Below are positions 60,426-60,791 of a stretch of DNA of 60,791 nucleotides, piece by piece. Within the stretch, counting starts at the first letter, position 1, and every line of letters begins with the position of its first letter. A program made the translations under genes and the position numbers. The notes under the pieces were generated by a model. The model was not told the DNA's origin. It worked only from the letters and a program-made list of their open reading frames with translations, and did no database searches. Origin of the DNA: Bradyrhizobium uaiense (GTDB lineage Bacteria > Pseudomonadota > Alphaproteobacteria > Rhizobiales > Xanthobacteraceae); NCBI RefSeq assembly GCF_010811875.1, contig NZ_VKHP01000019.1, forward strand, positions 1 to 60,791. Direction: 5' to 3'.

Positions 60426-60791
60426 GGTCGGCGCTGCTCTTTCGATGACGCGGGACGCCTCCCCCATCCACCGCCGTCGTCCCGGCGAAGGCCGGGACCC
60501 ACAACCACAGGGTTGCGTCGTTGAAGTGAGCTGTGGCCCCAGCGTCGTGCAACAATGACCATCGGTGGTGATGGGTCCCAGGTCGCGCTGCGCTTGCCCG
60601 GGACGACACCCTATCTATGTCACGGTCTGTTGAGCGCGTGTAAGGGGCGCACCGGCGGAAAGGTTCCCTCTCCCCTTGCGGGAGAGGGTGGGGAGAGGGG
60701 TGGCCCCAGGCGAGTTGACTGATAAGGGCAACGTCCTCGCAAAGTTTCGCTGTGCCGTGACCAATACGGAGAGAACTCGTCGTGCGGTACC
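60426..60791. repeat. Terminal intergenic DNA with palindromic repeats
   Basis: The region contains GTCGTCCCGGCGAAGGCCGG near 60476 and GCTTGCCCGGGACGACAC near 60592, a pair seen widely in Bradyrhizobium intergenic DNA, then CCCTCTCCCCTTGCGGGAGA at about 60667, a family 3 element. I find no gene in the last 360 bp. Confidence 0.6.

Noticed and set aside
1..60791. CRISPR array, rRNA genes, intact tRNA or insertion-sequence transposase
   Set aside because: No regular spaced direct repeats, rRNA-like stretches, complete cloverleaf or transposase motifs seen on either strand.

Overview
The window is high-GC alphaproteobacterial chromosomal DNA. Several branched-chain-amino-acid-type (Liv) ABC transporters, Tat-secreted redox proteins, Baeyer-Villiger monooxygenases (BVMOs) and dispersed palindromic intergenic repeats suggest Bradyrhizobium or a close Nitrobacteraceae relative. 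This assignment comes from gene content and style, not from a marker gene. Nearly all of it is coding, with tight operons and many ATGA/TGATG stop-start overlaps. I see no rRNA, intact tRNA, CRISPR array or transposase gene.

Layout. 1-9423: end of a probable glycogen synthase, a SAM methyltransferase, an L,D-transpeptidase, an MFS carrier, a PRC-barrel protein, an amylo-alpha-1,6-glucosidase-type debranching protein and an ABC exporter. 9737-15690: a GT4 glycosyltransferase, then a complete five-gene Liv-type ABC importer. 15860-22931: an alkylsulfatase-type metallo-beta-lactamase, a BVMO, an acyl-CoA dehydrogenase, a divergent IclR regulator and an orphan Bug-type binding protein. 23115-27313: an MFS carrier and a two-subunit molybdenum hydroxylase. 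27370-30641: a partial sulfur-oxidation operon (soxF-like, soxX, soxY, soxZ, soxA) without soxB or soxCD.

The centrepiece, 30791-47009, looks like a complete first half of a REDUCTIVE nicotinate catabolic pathway in an aerobe. A NicAB-like molybdenum/triheme hydroxylase would turn nicotinate into 6-hydroxynicotinate. A 6-hydroxynicotinate reductase homologue, probably fed by the co-regulated ferredoxin-NADP reductase, would make 1,4,5,6-tetrahydro-6-oxonicotinate. An enamidase homologue would open the ring to 2-formylglutarate and ammonium. A Liv-type importer with fused permeases, a MarR regulator, and two conserved proteins of unknown role (UPF0280 and a DUF1185 'amino acid synthesis' protein) share the reductase operon. 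GTATAC-centred palindromes occur only in the two divergent promoter regions of this cluster and are the likely MarR operators. Nicotinate phosphoribosyltransferase (pncB) follows directly. Because UPF0280 has an ApbE-like fold and the Eubacterium barkeri reductase carries covalent flavin, UPF0280 may be the flavin transferase that matures the reductase.

47055-60791: an O-acetylhomoserine sulfhydrylase, an alpha/beta hydrolase, and a mosaic segment in which copies of the 3' ends of the hydrolase gene and of an HtrA-like protease gene mark two insertions (about 0.7 and 3.8 kb). The larger insertion carries a DASS-type carrier, an unknown secreted protein, a VIT-like membrane protein and a TorF-type porin. 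Then come the protease, a GMC oxidoreductase with its small partner, and a divergent cytochrome P450/BVMO pair. Intergenic space is mostly filled by several families of palindromic repeats.
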